Shown here: piece after piece, positions 44,338-52,837 of the stretch
How positions within the stretch are numbered: the stretch's first letter is position 1
How the letters are laid out: every line of letters starts with the position of its first letter
Assembly: GCA_003258405.1 (NCBI GenBank)
Contig: QKPN01000010.1
Coordinates: forward strand, 81,684-145,683
Direction: 5' to 3'
Source: Rhodobacteraceae bacterium DSL-40
GTDB lineage: Bacteria; Pseudomonadota; Alphaproteobacteria; Rhodobacterales; Rhodobacteraceae
Length of the DNA: 64,000 bases
Notes under the pieces: model-generated
Database searches by the model: none
What the model saw: the letters and a program-made list of their open reading frames with translations, nothing else
Told to the model about the DNA's origin: nothing
Program-made: the position numbers and the translations under genes

Positions 44338-44876
44338 CAGCGAGCCTCCCCAAGATGTGCATCGACTTCCTCGAGCGGATCGTGGGCACCGTCATTGTAG
44401 CGGCCCTGGATCACCTGGACGAGCCGGAGCACCATCACCACTTCCATGAGCCCGAGCGAGACCGGCAGGATCCAGTAGCTCGGCCAGGTCGGCACGACGA
44501 TTGCACCCGCCTCGACATAGGCCCCGCGCCGGGTCTGGCTCAGCGCCTCGAGCGCGGTGCCCCAGGCGAGCAGGCCGAAGGCCACGAGCCCCGCGGTCAC
44601 ACCCAGAGCCTGGATTGCCCGGCGCGGCGCGCCCCGCAGCCCTTCGGTAAAGATCGTGGCCTCGATATGGCGCCGCCCGATTTCGGTCATCGCGAGCGGC
44701 AGGAAGCTCACCGCGACCATGTAATAGCGGGCGACAATGTCTGCAGTGGCCGGGAAGCCCGCGCCGAGCAGGCTGCGCATGCCGACGTCGATCACCACCT
44801 GCAGCATCATCGCGAGCAGGATCAGCGATGCGCACAGGATGCTCACCCGGCTGATCCACCGTTCAACCGTCTCCAT
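44337..44876 (-). CDS. dctQ: TRAP transporter small permease DctQ (hydroxycinnamate operon)
   Basis: 179 residues, four membrane helices (VSILCASLILLAMMLQVVID, YYMVAVSFLPLAMTEIGRRH and two more). FLPLAMTEIGRRHIEATIFT is the typical DctQ centre. Lies between dctP and dctM of the same operon. Confidence 0.9.
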   Translation of the reverse strand: METVERWISRVSILCASLILLAMMLQVVIDVGMRSLLGAGFPATADIVARYYMVAVSFLPLAMTEIGRRHIEATIFTEGLRGAPRRAIQALGVTAGLVAFGLLAWGTALEALSQTRRGAYVEAGAIVVPTWPSYWILPVSLGLMEVVMVLRLVQVIQGRYNDGAHDPLEEVDAHLGEAR

Positions 44877-44939
44877 GACTCTCTCCCTGGGGTTCTTGCT
44901 TTGCGGCGTCCCGGCGCGGTGCGCGGGGACGCCCGTCGA

Positions 44940-46043
44940 TCACTGGCCGTAGGCAGCCATATCGATCTTGGCGAAGATCTCGTTGTAGCGGAGCTCCGCG
45001 AGATCCTCGTAGGTCATCTCCGGGGTGATGAGCCCCTCCCACTTCTCGATCAGCGCCGTGTAGCGGGCGATCTTGGCCTCCGCGTCGGTCACGCCGCGAT
45101 CGGCGAGAATGCCGGCAGCCTGAGAGAGATGCTCGGTGTTGTAGGCCTCCTCGGCTTCCTTGAGCGAGGCATCCATCGGGATGAACTCGATCCCCGGAAT
45201 CTCACGCGCCTTGGCCGCATCCTCATTGAAGCCGAAGAGACCCTTGGCGAGCCCGTATTGCGAAGCCTTCGCCAGCGCCGCGCGTTCCTCGGGCGACATG
45301 CGCATCCAGAGGAGCCCACTCGCGGTCGTCGAGGCCGCACCGTTGAAGAAGCCTTCCTCCATCTCGGTGACATACCTGATGACGTCTCCAAGCCGGTTCG
45401 CGATGATCTCGTGGTTGCCGCTGAACGTGCCGTCGATCACCCCCTGGCTGAGCGACTCGAAAAGCTCCGAGGACGGGATCTGCGTCGCCTCGCCGCCCAT
45501 CGCGGCCACAAGCCGGGCATAGAGCGGCGCGCCGGTGCGGATGCGCAGCCCCTGCATGTCCGCCGTGCTGCGCACTGGCGTCACGGTCAGCAGATTGTAG
45601 GGCGGCGTCGCGTCGGTGCCGAGATAGACCTGCCCGTTGCGGGAGAATTCGGCCTGACACTCGGCACAGGTCGCGACGTATTCGGTCACCGCCGACGATA
45701 CCACGAGATTGCTCGAGCCGAGGATCGAGAGCTCCGAGGGCAGCGCCGCCTCCGGGAACTCGGCCGGGAAATAGGGCATCAGCAGCGCGCCGAACTCGGT
45801 CACGCCGTCGCGCAGACCCGAGCTCATGTCATTGGGCGCAACCAGTCCCGAGGGGGTGTCCCGGAGATTCCAGGCACCATCGGTAAACTCCTGAAGCCGC
45901 TCGTTGATCTCGGGATACATCGTCGCCCCGATCGGATGGGCCGGGCCGAAGCCGCTCGTTGCACGTATGGTGTCGGCCCCTGCCATCGGCGCAGCAAAGG
46001 CCATTGCGGTGGCGAGCGCCACCGGCACGAAATGCCTGGTCAT
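44940..46043 (-). CDS. dctP: TRAP transporter solute-binding protein DctP (hydroxycinnamate operon)
   Basis: 367 residues with signal peptide (FVPVALATAMAFAAPMAGAD). Long DctP variant; the conserved ligand arginine context is GLRIRTGAPLYAR, followed by IPSSELFESLSQGVIDGTF. Catches the substrate in the periplasm for DctQM. A substrate cannot be read from sequence; the operon suggests a hydroxycinnamate. Confidence 0.9.
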   Translation of the reverse strand: MTRHFVPVALATAMAFAAPMAGADTIRATSGFGPAHPIGATMYPEINERLQEFTDGAWNLRDTPSGLVAPNDMSSGLRDGVTEFGALLMPYFPAEFPEAALPSELSILGSSNLVVSSAVTEYVATCAECQAEFSRNGQVYLGTDATPPYNLLTVTPVRSTADMQGLRIRTGAPLYARLVAAMGGEATQIPSSELFESLSQGVIDGTFSGNHEIIANRLGDVIRYVTEMEEGFFNGAASTTASGLLWMRMSPEERAALAKASQYGLAKGLFGFNEDAAKAREIPGIEFIPMDASLKEAEEAYNTEHLSQAAGILADRGVTDAEAKIARYTALIEKWEGLITPEMTYEDLAELRYNEIFAKIDMAAYGQ

Positions 46044-46095
46044 TCTGTTATCCTCCCAAAGGATCGCCGCCGTCTTTCCGGCGGCGGTTTGTCTT

Positions 46096-46572
46096 CTAGT
46101 CGGCTGGGCCGTCCTCGATCCGCTCGAGGAGCGACACGAGCAGCGCCTGTTCCTCGGCCGAAAGCCGGGAGGCGGCGCGCGCCTCGTCGGCCTTGACCGC
46201 AGCCGCGGCCTTTTCCTGCAGCCGCCGCCCGCGGAGCGTCGCGCTCAGCGCGAAGCGCCGGCGGTCATGCGGATCTCGCGTGCGGCTGATGAGCTCCCGC
46301 GTTTCAAGCTCGTCGATGATGAGCACGAGGTTGGAGCGCTCGATCCGCAGCATGTCGGCAAGCCGCGAGGGTGCGACGCCGGGATTGCTCACGATCAGCG
46401 AAAGCGCGGTGAAGGAGCGGACCTTGAGCCCGCTCTCGTCAAGGGCACCGGTCGCCGCCTGATGCAGCACGATATAGGCCCGCTTCAGACTGTAGCCGAG
46501 GAAACCGCGCATCCCGAGATCGGATGCATCGCCCGGAAGCTCCGGTTCGTCTGCCGTCTTGTTCTGCGTCAT
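46096..46572 (-). CDS. MarR-family regulator, likely HcaR/CouR-type
   Basis: 158 residues. Winged HTH of MarR type: LSLIVSNPGVAPSRLADMLR, IERSNLVLIIDELETRELIS, RTRDPHDRRRFALSATL. First gene of the leftward hydroxycinnamate operon, 53 bp before dctP. CouR and HcaR, MarR proteins in other alphaproteobacteria, repress hydroxycinnamate genes and respond to the CoA ester; this is probably the equivalent. An inverted repeat lies upstream of its start. Confidence 0.88.
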   Translation of the reverse strand: MTQNKTADEPELPGDASDLGMRGFLGYSLKRAYIVLHQAATGALDESGLKVRSFTALSLIVSNPGVAPSRLADMLRIERSNLVLIIDELETRELISRTRDPHDRRRFALSATLRGRRLQEKAAAAVKADEARAASRLSAEEQALLVSLLERIEDGPAD

Positions 46573-46624
46573 GCGCGATTCCTCCCTGCCCTCTGTATGG
46601 CATAAAATATGGTTACACTCAATA

Positions 46625-46645
46625 ATGATTATTATTTGTAATCAT
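46625..46645. promoter_or_regulatory. MarR-type operator, inverted repeat
   Basis: ATGATTA-N7-TAATCAT, perfect 7-bp arms in an AT-rich patch, 52 bp upstream of marR. Typical size and composition for a MarR dimer site; likely autoregulatory and controlling the whole operon. Confidence 0.7.
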
Positions 46646-46746
46646 ATTTGAGTCCCCCTCCACCGCGCACATGAAGAGGGGCCCGCGCCGAAACGCGAGC
46701 CCCGTTCGGACACAGCTTGGACACAGGCCTCCGGCCCCCGGTGCGC

Positions 46747-47973
46747 TCAGGCCGGCGTGAGCGCCCGAGCACCGGTCTCGCGCGAAACTGCGCCTTCCAG
46801 TCCGGTCGAGCCATAGAGCCAGCCCACCGCCTCGAACCAGTCTTCCGCCGATTTCGCCCGCATTACCGCATTGCGCAGCTCCGCATGGGCACCCGCCGGG
46901 TGATAGACATGCAGGCCGATCTCGCGCGACTGGAGCTGCACCCGCGCCGTACGCAGCCGCCGCGCCTCCTGATAATTGCGGAGCACCGCGTCGATATCGT
47001 CGGGATGGCGCTCCATCATCGCCGAGAGCGCGACCGCATCCTCCATCGCCATGCAGGCGCCCTGCGCGAAATACTGCAGCATCGGGTGCGCGGCATCGCC
47101 GAGCAGCACCACTCGCCCGTCGATCCAGTTCGACACCGGCTCGCGGTCGCAAAGCACCCAGCGCTTCCAGTTCTGGCCGCGGTCGATGATCTGCCGCGCG
47201 GTCGCGTTCACATGCTCGAAGCCCTTGCGCACCTCGTCATGGCTGACCGGCACACCCGCTTCCGGCGAGGGAGCATCGTTGTGATAGGTGACGACGAGAT
47301 TGAAGAGCTTCCAGCCCTTCAGCGGATAATGCACGATATGGCACTTCGGCCCGGCCCAGAGGGTTGCGGCGTTCCAGCGCAGATCCTCGGGCATCTCCTC
47401 GGTCGGGATCACCGAACGATATGTGGTGTGGCCGGAGACGCGCGGTGCGCCGTCACCCACCACTTTCTGACGCACGTTCGACCAGAGCCCGTCGGCGCCA
47501 ACCAGCATCCGGCCCTGAAGCCGGGTGCCATCGGCGAGGATCGCGGTAACGGACCTGCCGTCCTGCTCGTAATCCATCACTTCCGCATTGGTGCGCAGCT
47601 CGACCAGCGGATGCTCGGTGCAGGCGGCAAGGAAGACGCCGTGCAGATCGCCGCGATGGATCACCGCATAGGGGTTGCCGAAATGGGCACGGAAATCATC
47701 GCCGAGCGGAATGCGGGTGATTTCGCTGCCGCTCATTGCGTCCATGAGCCGCAGGCTGTCGATATAAACCGCCATCGCGCGGGCCGTGTCGCCGACCCCG
47801 AGATAGTCGAAGGCGTGAAAGGCGTTGGGGCCGAGCTGGATGCCGGCGCCGATTTCGCCCAGGGCGGGCGCCTTCTCGAGCACGAGCGAGGCGATGCCCT
47901 TCTGGGCGAGACCGATGGCTGTGGCGAGGCCGCCGATGCCACCTCCGGCGATGAGAACGGGAAGTCCGGACAT
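46747..47973 (-). CDS. 3-hydroxybenzoate 6-monooxygenase (FAD)
   Basis: 408 residues from ATG 47973, 8 nt after GAGGAGG; an ATG two codons earlier lies too close to it. Class A flavoprotein monooxygenase: LIAGGGIGGLATAIGLAQKG (FAD), VGADGLWSNVRQK (DG motif) and VVLLGDAAHPMLQYFAQGAC (GD motif). GIQLGPNAFHAFDYLG and the gentisate genes in the same operon point to 3-hydroxybenzoate to gentisate. Salicylate hydroxylase activity is the main alternative. Confidence 0.87.
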   Translation of the reverse strand: MSGLPVLIAGGGIGGLATAIGLAQKGIASLVLEKAPALGEIGAGIQLGPNAFHAFDYLGVGDTARAMAVYIDSLRLMDAMSGSEITRIPLGDDFRAHFGNPYAVIHRGDLHGVFLAACTEHPLVELRTNAEVMDYEQDGRSVTAILADGTRLQGRMLVGADGLWSNVRQKVVGDGAPRVSGHTTYRSVIPTEEMPEDLRWNAATLWAGPKCHIVHYPLKGWKLFNLVVTYHNDAPSPEAGVPVSHDEVRKGFEHVNATARQIIDRGQNWKRWVLCDREPVSNWIDGRVVLLGDAAHPMLQYFAQGACMAMEDAVALSAMMERHPDDIDAVLRNYQEARRLRTARVQLQSREIGLHVYHPAGAHAELRNAVMRAKSAEDWFEAVGWLYGSTGLEGAVSRETGARALTPA

Positions 47974-48056
47974 GTGCATTTCCTCCTCTGGGCGCGCGGC
48001 CCCTGTTGTCGTCTGTTTCTCTGGTCTGTCAGGTCGGATATCTCGGGCGGCGGCCG

Positions 48057-49316
48057 TCAGAACGGCCGCACGATCGCGGGGGCGAACACCACCAGCAGGA
48101 TCACCGCCACGCTCACGCCGACATAGGGCGCGACGATGCGCGAAAGCCGCAGGATCGGGATGTTCGAGAGTGCTGCGGCGATATAGAGCCCTGTCCCCAC
48201 CGGTGGCGTCAGCAGCCCGAGCACCAGCGTCATCGACATCACGACGCCGAGCTGGATCGGGTCGATGCCGTAATTCGCCGTCGCCACGGGCAGCAGGATC
48301 GGCGTGAGGATGATGAGCGCGGCGATCCCGTCGAGGAACATCCCCACCACCACCAGCATCGCCACGACAAGCAGCAGAAAGATCGTCGGATCGGACGTGA
48401 GCGAGGCAAGGAACGCTGCCACCGCCTGCGGCACCTGATTGAAGGTGAGCACCCAGCCGAAGACCTTCGCGGCCATGATCAGAAAGAGCACCACCGCCGT
48501 GTTGATGACTGTCCGGTTGACGATCGCGGGCAGCCGGTTGAGCGGCAGCTCGCGGAACACCACCGAGCCGAAGAAGAGCGCGACGACCAGCGCCACCGCG
48601 GCGCTTTCCGTCGGGGTGAAGATCCCCCAGGTGATGCCGCCCACGATCACCAGCGGGATCGCCATGGTCGCCAGCCCCGGCAGCGTCGCCTTGATCTTCG
48701 AGACGCCCGGTGCCGGAGCGGCCTTGGTGCCGTCGTGATGGGCGCGCGCCTGCAGGAGCGCGATGCCGAGAATGAGGGCGAAGAGGATCAGCCCCGGCAC
48801 GATGCCCGCCATGAAGAGGTCCGCGATCGACTGCTGCGCGATGACGCCGTAGATGATGAAGACCATGGAGGGCGGGATGATCGGCCCGAGCAGGCCCGCG
48901 CTTGCGGTAAGCCCGGCAGCAAAGCCCCGGTCATAACCGTCGCGCTCCATTTCGGGTACCACCACCCGGCTCATCACCGCCATCTGCGCCGTGGCCGAGC
49001 CCATGATTGCGGCGAGCGCAAGGTTGGCGATCAGGTTCACGATCACGAGGTCATGCGGCAGCTTCGTGAGCCAGACCCGCACCGCGATGATGATCCGCCG
49101 GGTAAGTCCGCTCTCATTCATGATCTCGCCGAGCAGCACGAAGAGCGGGATCGCGAGCAGATCGAAATTCTCCACCGCACCGAAGAGGATCTGCGGCACC
49201 GCGTCGAGGATCTGGAGATTGCCCGAGGCAAGCACGAAGACGATCGTGGTGCCGAGCAGCACGAAGGCGATCGGCATGGCCGCGAGCATGAGGGAAACGA
49301 AGGATATCGCGGTCAC
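48057..49316 (-). CDS. dctM: TRAP transporter large permease DctM (gentisate operon)
   Basis: 419 residues. DctM motifs: IMGSATAQMAVMSRVVVPEM, GPIIPPSMVFIIYG, LGLLTPPVGTGLYI. Second of three TRAP sets in the window. ATG overlaps the dctQ stop by 4 nt. Likely imports 3-hydroxybenzoate or gentisate by context. Confidence 0.92.
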   Translation of the reverse strand: MTAISFVSLMLAAMPIAFVLLGTTIVFVLASGNLQILDAVPQILFGAVENFDLLAIPLFVLLGEIMNESGLTRRIIIAVRVWLTKLPHDLVIVNLIANLALAAIMGSATAQMAVMSRVVVPEMERDGYDRGFAAGLTASAGLLGPIIPPSMVFIIYGVIAQQSIADLFMAGIVPGLILFALILGIALLQARAHHDGTKAAPAPGVSKIKATLPGLATMAIPLVIVGGITWGIFTPTESAAVALVVALFFGSVVFRELPLNRLPAIVNRTVINTAVVLFLIMAAKVFGWVLTFNQVPQAVAAFLASLTSDPTIFLLLVVAMLVVVGMFLDGIAALIILTPILLPVATANYGIDPIQLGVVMSMTLVLGLLTPPVGTGLYIAAALSNIPILRLSRIVAPYVGVSVAVILLVVFAPAIVRPF

Positions 49317-49822
49317 AGCTCGGCCATCCTTTCATTCGCAAGCTCGACGTCCTGCCGCCCGGCAAGTGCCTCGGCGAGATCGGCCAGCACATGGACAAGC
49401 GCGGTCAGGCTGAAGATCGGCACGATCCAGAAGAACGGCGCCTTGGGCCAGCCGGTGGTGATGACCTGCTCGAAGGCCACGACCGGCGAAGTCACCCAGC
49501 GGACCGAGGCCCAGAGGAGCGTTGCGAGGATGCCCGCGACCAGCGCGAGCACCGCAATATCCACCACATGTCGCACCCCGACCCGCAGACGGTCGGTGAA
49601 GAGCGTGACCCCGATCTGGGCCTTGTCGTGGATCGAGATCGAGATGGCCACGAAGGCGAGCCAGACGAGCAGGATCGCCGCCAGTTCCTCGGCAAAGACG
49701 ATCGGCCGGTCCGCGAGGTAGCGCATCGCCACATTGGCGACGATGAGCCCGACGAAGGCCGCGACGAGCGCCTGGCTCACCCGGCGCTCGATCCTGGCAA
49801 GCACGTCGGAAAGCGATCGCAT
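49313..49822 (-). CDS. dctQ: TRAP transporter small permease DctQ (gentisate operon)
   Basis: 169 residues, four hydrophobic helices; FAEELAAILLVWLAFVAISI and HDKAQIGVTLFTDRL are typical of DctQ. 4 nt after dctP. Confidence 0.9.
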   Translation of the reverse strand: MRSLSDVLARIERRVSQALVAAFVGLIVANVAMRYLADRPIVFAEELAAILLVWLAFVAISISIHDKAQIGVTLFTDRLRVGVRHVVDIAVLALVAGILATLLWASVRWVTSPVVAFEQVITTGWPKAPFFWIVPIFSLTALVHVLADLAEALAGRQDVELANERMAEL

Positions 49823-49826
49823 CGCG

Positions 49827-50831
49827 TCACTCCCCCGCCGCTTCGGTGCGGAATTTCCCGATCACCGGATTGCCCTCGAAGCTTGCATCCACCGCGGCGT
49901 TTGCCTCCGCAAAGACCGTGCCGCCGTCCTCGAGCGTGACGATCTCGAGCTTGCCCTCGAGGGCCGCGAGATTGTCCCGCTCCGCCGCGACCTGCTCCTG
50001 CGAGCCCCAGGCCAGCGCCTCGGCCGCAACCTCTGTGAAGGCCGCGCGCTCCTCCTCCGAGAGCGTCATCCAGGTGACCTTGCTGACGGTCAGCACCGCC
50101 GGAAAGGACATGTGGTTGGTGATGGTGAGCCCGTGGGCAACCTCGTCGAACTTGAGCCCGACCAGCGCGTCGAGGTCGATGTCGATCCCGTCGAGCAGGC
50201 CGCTCTGCAGCGACTGGTAGACTTCCGTGAGATTGACCGGCGTCGGCACCGCGCCGACCGTCTCCCACCAGGTCTTCATCGCCGGGAAGGGCACAATGCG
50301 GATCTTCTTGCGCTGGAGATCCTCGGGCGAGGTGGCAGGCGCGTCCTTCATCAGGATGTGCCGCATGCCCGCGAAGGTGTAGCCGATCCCGACGAGCCCC
50401 GCCCGATCGAGCTCGGCGAGCATCTCCTGGGCGGCCTCGGTGTCGGCTGCGGCGATCGCGTCGGAAACGTCACCGAAGAGATAGGGCGTGAACCAGCCCT
50501 GCAGCGAGGGTGCCCGAAGGCTGGTGATGGCCGCCGTCATCAGCCCCGCGTCGAGCAACCCGCCCGACATCTGCTGGAACATCTCCTGTTCCGACCCGAG
50601 CTGCCCGGCGGGGAAGACCGCGAGGCTGAGCGCGCCACCCGAGGCCTCCGGCAGTTTTTCGGCCATGCGCTCGGCAACACGGGTCCAGACATGCGAGGGC
50701 GGCGTGATGAGCCCCATGCGAAGCTCGCGCGCCTCTGCGGCACCGCCCAGCGCCGCAGTGAAGAACGCCGCGGCGGCGAAGGCCGTCCCCAGCAGTGCGC
50801 GGCGGGTGGGGCATGTGATCGTCTTGGTCAT
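49827..50831 (-). CDS. dctP: TRAP transporter solute-binding protein DctP (gentisate operon)
   Basis: 334 residues from ATG 50831. Twin-arginine-like start (CPTRRALLGTAFAAAAFFTA) suggests Tat or Sec export. DctP core: PAGQLGSEQEMFQQMSGGLL, RKKIRIVPFPAMKTWWETVG and LTEVYQSLQSGLLDGIDID. The long open frame upstream is a shadow of the GST gene. Ligand predicted from operon context only. Confidence 0.9.
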   Translation of the reverse strand: MTKTITCPTRRALLGTAFAAAAFFTAALGGAAEARELRMGLITPPSHVWTRVAERMAEKLPEASGGALSLAVFPAGQLGSEQEMFQQMSGGLLDAGLMTAAITSLRAPSLQGWFTPYLFGDVSDAIAAADTEAAQEMLAELDRAGLVGIGYTFAGMRHILMKDAPATSPEDLQRKKIRIVPFPAMKTWWETVGAVPTPVNLTEVYQSLQSGLLDGIDIDLDALVGLKFDEVAHGLTITNHMSFPAVLTVSKVTWMTLSEEERAAFTEVAAEALAWGSQEQVAAERDNLAALEGKLEIVTLEDGGTVFAEANAAVDASFEGNPVIGKFRTEAAGE

Positions 50832-50863
50832 GATGGGTCCTCCCATGGGAAGTCCGCGCGCTC

Positions 50864-51505
50864 TCAGGCGGCGTCGGACTGGCGCGCAGGATGCGCGGCG
50901 GCGAATTCCGGCAGGGCCTCGCAGGCATCGCGGATCGCCCGAAGCCGCGGATAGGGGCCGGTGTCGAGGCCGAAACGGTCGGCGGAAAACATCTGCGGAA
51001 CGAGGCAGATATCGGCGAGGCCGGGACGGGCGCCAAAGGTGAAGGCGCCGCCGTGGCTTTCGGCCGCGGCGATCGCCTCGCAGGCCGCGAGCCCCTCGGC
51101 GATCCAGTGCCGGCACCAGAGGTCGCAGCCCTCCTGATCCTGCCCGCAGCTGGCCCGCAGGTAGTTCAGCACCCGGAGGTTCTGGAGCGGATGCACCTCG
51201 CAGGCGATGATCTGGGCAAAGCCCCGCACCCGCGCCCGCCCGAGCGCATCCCCGGGCAGCAGCGGCGGCTCCGGATGTGTCTCCTCGAGCCATTCGATGA
51301 TCGCGAGCGACTGGAAGAGGACGCCCTCGCCGGTTTCGAGCGCCGGCACCAGACCCTGCGGGTTCAGCGCCAGATAGGCCTCGGAGCGGTGCTCCTTCGC
51401 CCGCAGATTCACCGGCACGAACTCTGGCTCGAGCCCCTTCAGCCCCAGCGCGATCCGGCAGCGGTAGGCCGAGGACGAGCGGAAGAAGCCGTGAAAACGC
51501 ATCAT
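50864..51505 (-). CDS. Maleylpyruvate/maleylacetoacetate isomerase, zeta-class GST
   Basis: 213 residues. Zeta GST active site FFRSSSAYRCRIALGLKGL and NPQGLVPALE, FQSLAIIEWLEETHPEPPLL. Uses glutathione to isomerise maleylpyruvate to fumarylpyruvate. Overlaps the fumarylpyruvate hydrolase gene. A second, unrelated isomerase candidate lies in the same operon at 52238-52837. Confidence 0.9.
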   Translation of the reverse strand: MMRFHGFFRSSSAYRCRIALGLKGLEPEFVPVNLRAKEHRSEAYLALNPQGLVPALETGEGVLFQSLAIIEWLEETHPEPPLLPGDALGRARVRGFAQIIACEVHPLQNLRVLNYLRASCGQDQEGCDLWCRHWIAEGLAACEAIAAAESHGGAFTFGARPGLADICLVPQMFSADRFGLDTGPYPRLRAIRDACEALPEFAAAHPARQSDAA

Positions 51506-52200
51506 TCCGCCGCCCCGATGGTGAGCTTCACCGGGTCGAGGCCGTCGATGCCGCCGGTGATCACGTCACCCGCCACCACGGCCCCCACGCCTGCGGGTGT
51601 GCCGGTCATGATGAAATCGCCCGGCGCGAGGTGGTAATAGCCCGAGAGATGGCTCACGATCTCCTCGACCTTCCAGATGAGATCCGAGAGATGCGCGTCC
51701 TGTTTTGTCGCGCCGTTCACCTCGAGATGGATCCGCTGCGGCCCGATCGCTGCGACCTCGTCGGCCTTCGTGATCGGCGCGAAGACGGCGGACTGCTCCA
51801 CGTCCTTGCCGAGATCCCAGGGGCGCTGGGTCGCCCGCGCGGCGAGCTGAAGATCGCGCCGCGTCATGTCGAGACCGCAGGCAAAGCCGAAGATCGCCTC
51901 GCGGGCCTGCGCGAGATCGGCCCTGAAGACCGGCGCACCGATGGCGATGACGAGTTCCATCTCGTAGTGGAAGTTCTCGGTGCCCGGCGGATAGGGGATC
52001 GTCGTGTCGGTCGCCTGCGTCATCAGCGCCGACTTGGTGAAGTAGAACGGTGCCTCGCGATCAACCTCCACACCCATCTCGGCAGCATGAGCGGCATAGT
52101 TGCGGCCGACGCAGAAGATGCGGTGAACGGGGTATTGAGCGGTCTCGCCCTTCACAGGCACGGTCGGCCAGGCAGGCGAAGCGAAAAGGGTCGTCGTCAT
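51502..52200 (-). CDS. Fumarylpyruvate hydrolase (FAH family)
   Basis: 232 residues. Metal site of the FAH fold: HYEMELVIAIG (E-x-E), FGFACGLDMTRRDLQ (D), and the substrate-loop MTGTPAGVGAVVAGD. VGRNYAAHAAEMG is typical of fumarylpyruvate hydrolases. Splits fumarylpyruvate into fumarate and pyruvate, the last step of the gentisate route. Confidence 0.93.
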   Translation of the reverse strand: MTTTLFASPAWPTVPVKGETAQYPVHRIFCVGRNYAAHAAEMGVEVDREAPFYFTKSALMTQATDTTIPYPPGTENFHYEMELVIAIGAPVFRADLAQAREAIFGFACGLDMTRRDLQLAARATQRPWDLGKDVEQSAVFAPITKADEVAAIGPQRIHLEVNGATKQDAHLSDLIWKVEEIVSHLSGYYHLAPGDFIMTGTPAGVGAVVAGDVITGGIDGLDPVKLTIGAAE

Positions 52201-52237
52201 GGTCAGTCCTCAATGTCAGGGGATCGGGGCGGTGCAC

Positions 52238-52837
52238 TCAGGCGCGCGGCCGCGACGTCGGGTTGTGGCGCGGCGGCGTCGCCCCGCCGAAATCCACCGG
52301 AAGATCGCGCGGCCGTGCGCCATGGGCGAGGTCCAGCGCGCCGAACCAGAGCAATGCGGCGTGTTCCGCCGGAGTCGCGGAAAGCGGGCGCATCCGCTTT
52401 GTGCTGTCGGGCGCTTCCTCGGCCCAAAGCGACCCCGGCAGATCACGCCAGGTCACGTCGAGATGGATCGCGGCATGATCGGCGAGATGGCGCAGCGCGC
52501 GCGGCGGCAGCACCCCGCCGAGCTCGATCTCTTCGAGCCGCGCCGCATCACTTGCATACATCGCAGCCACCTCGCCCGCCGCGGCGGCATCGAGCTGCCG
52601 GCAGAGCGCGCGGGCGTGATAGGCGACATCCGCCACAACATGCGCCCGCGTCCAGCCCGGCACGCCGGAGGGCGCGTAGAGCGCATCGTCCCCGACCCAG
52701 TTCAGCACGCGCGCGAAATAGGCAGTCCCGCGCCGCGCCAGTCCGAGCGCCTCGGCAGGGGCCTCGGGCGCGTCATAGCGCGCGCCCTTCCCCTGGCGCG
52801 CGCGGAGTGCGTCGCGGGCTTCGCTGAGCGTCACCAT
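52238..52837 (-). CDS. DinB/MDMPI-type maleylpyruvate isomerase
   Basis: 199 residues from ATG 52837 (TGATG overlap with the dioxygenase stop; a GTG one codon earlier is possible). DinB-like four-helix bundle with metal-site histidines: GVPGWTRAHVVADVAYHARA (H) and LADHAAIHLDVTWRDLPG. This fold includes the mycothiol-dependent maleylpyruvate isomerases of actinobacteria. Mycothiol is not expected here, so the cofactor is unclear. It may be a second isomerase for the same step or act on a related compound. Confidence 0.75.
   Translation of the reverse strand: MVTLSEARDALRARQGKGARYDAPEAPAEALGLARRGTAYFARVLNWVGDDALYAPSGVPGWTRAHVVADVAYHARALCRQLDAAAAGEVAAMYASDAARLEEIELGGVLPPRALRHLADHAAIHLDVTWRDLPGSLWAEEAPDSTKRMRPLSATPAEHAALLWFGALDLAHGARPRDLPVDFGGATPPRHNPTSRPRA

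Noticed and set aside
46678..46703. GC-rich hairpin after the 3-hydroxybenzoate monooxygenase gene as terminator
   Set aside because: Short imperfect stem and no T-run on the minus strand; not strong enough to annotate.
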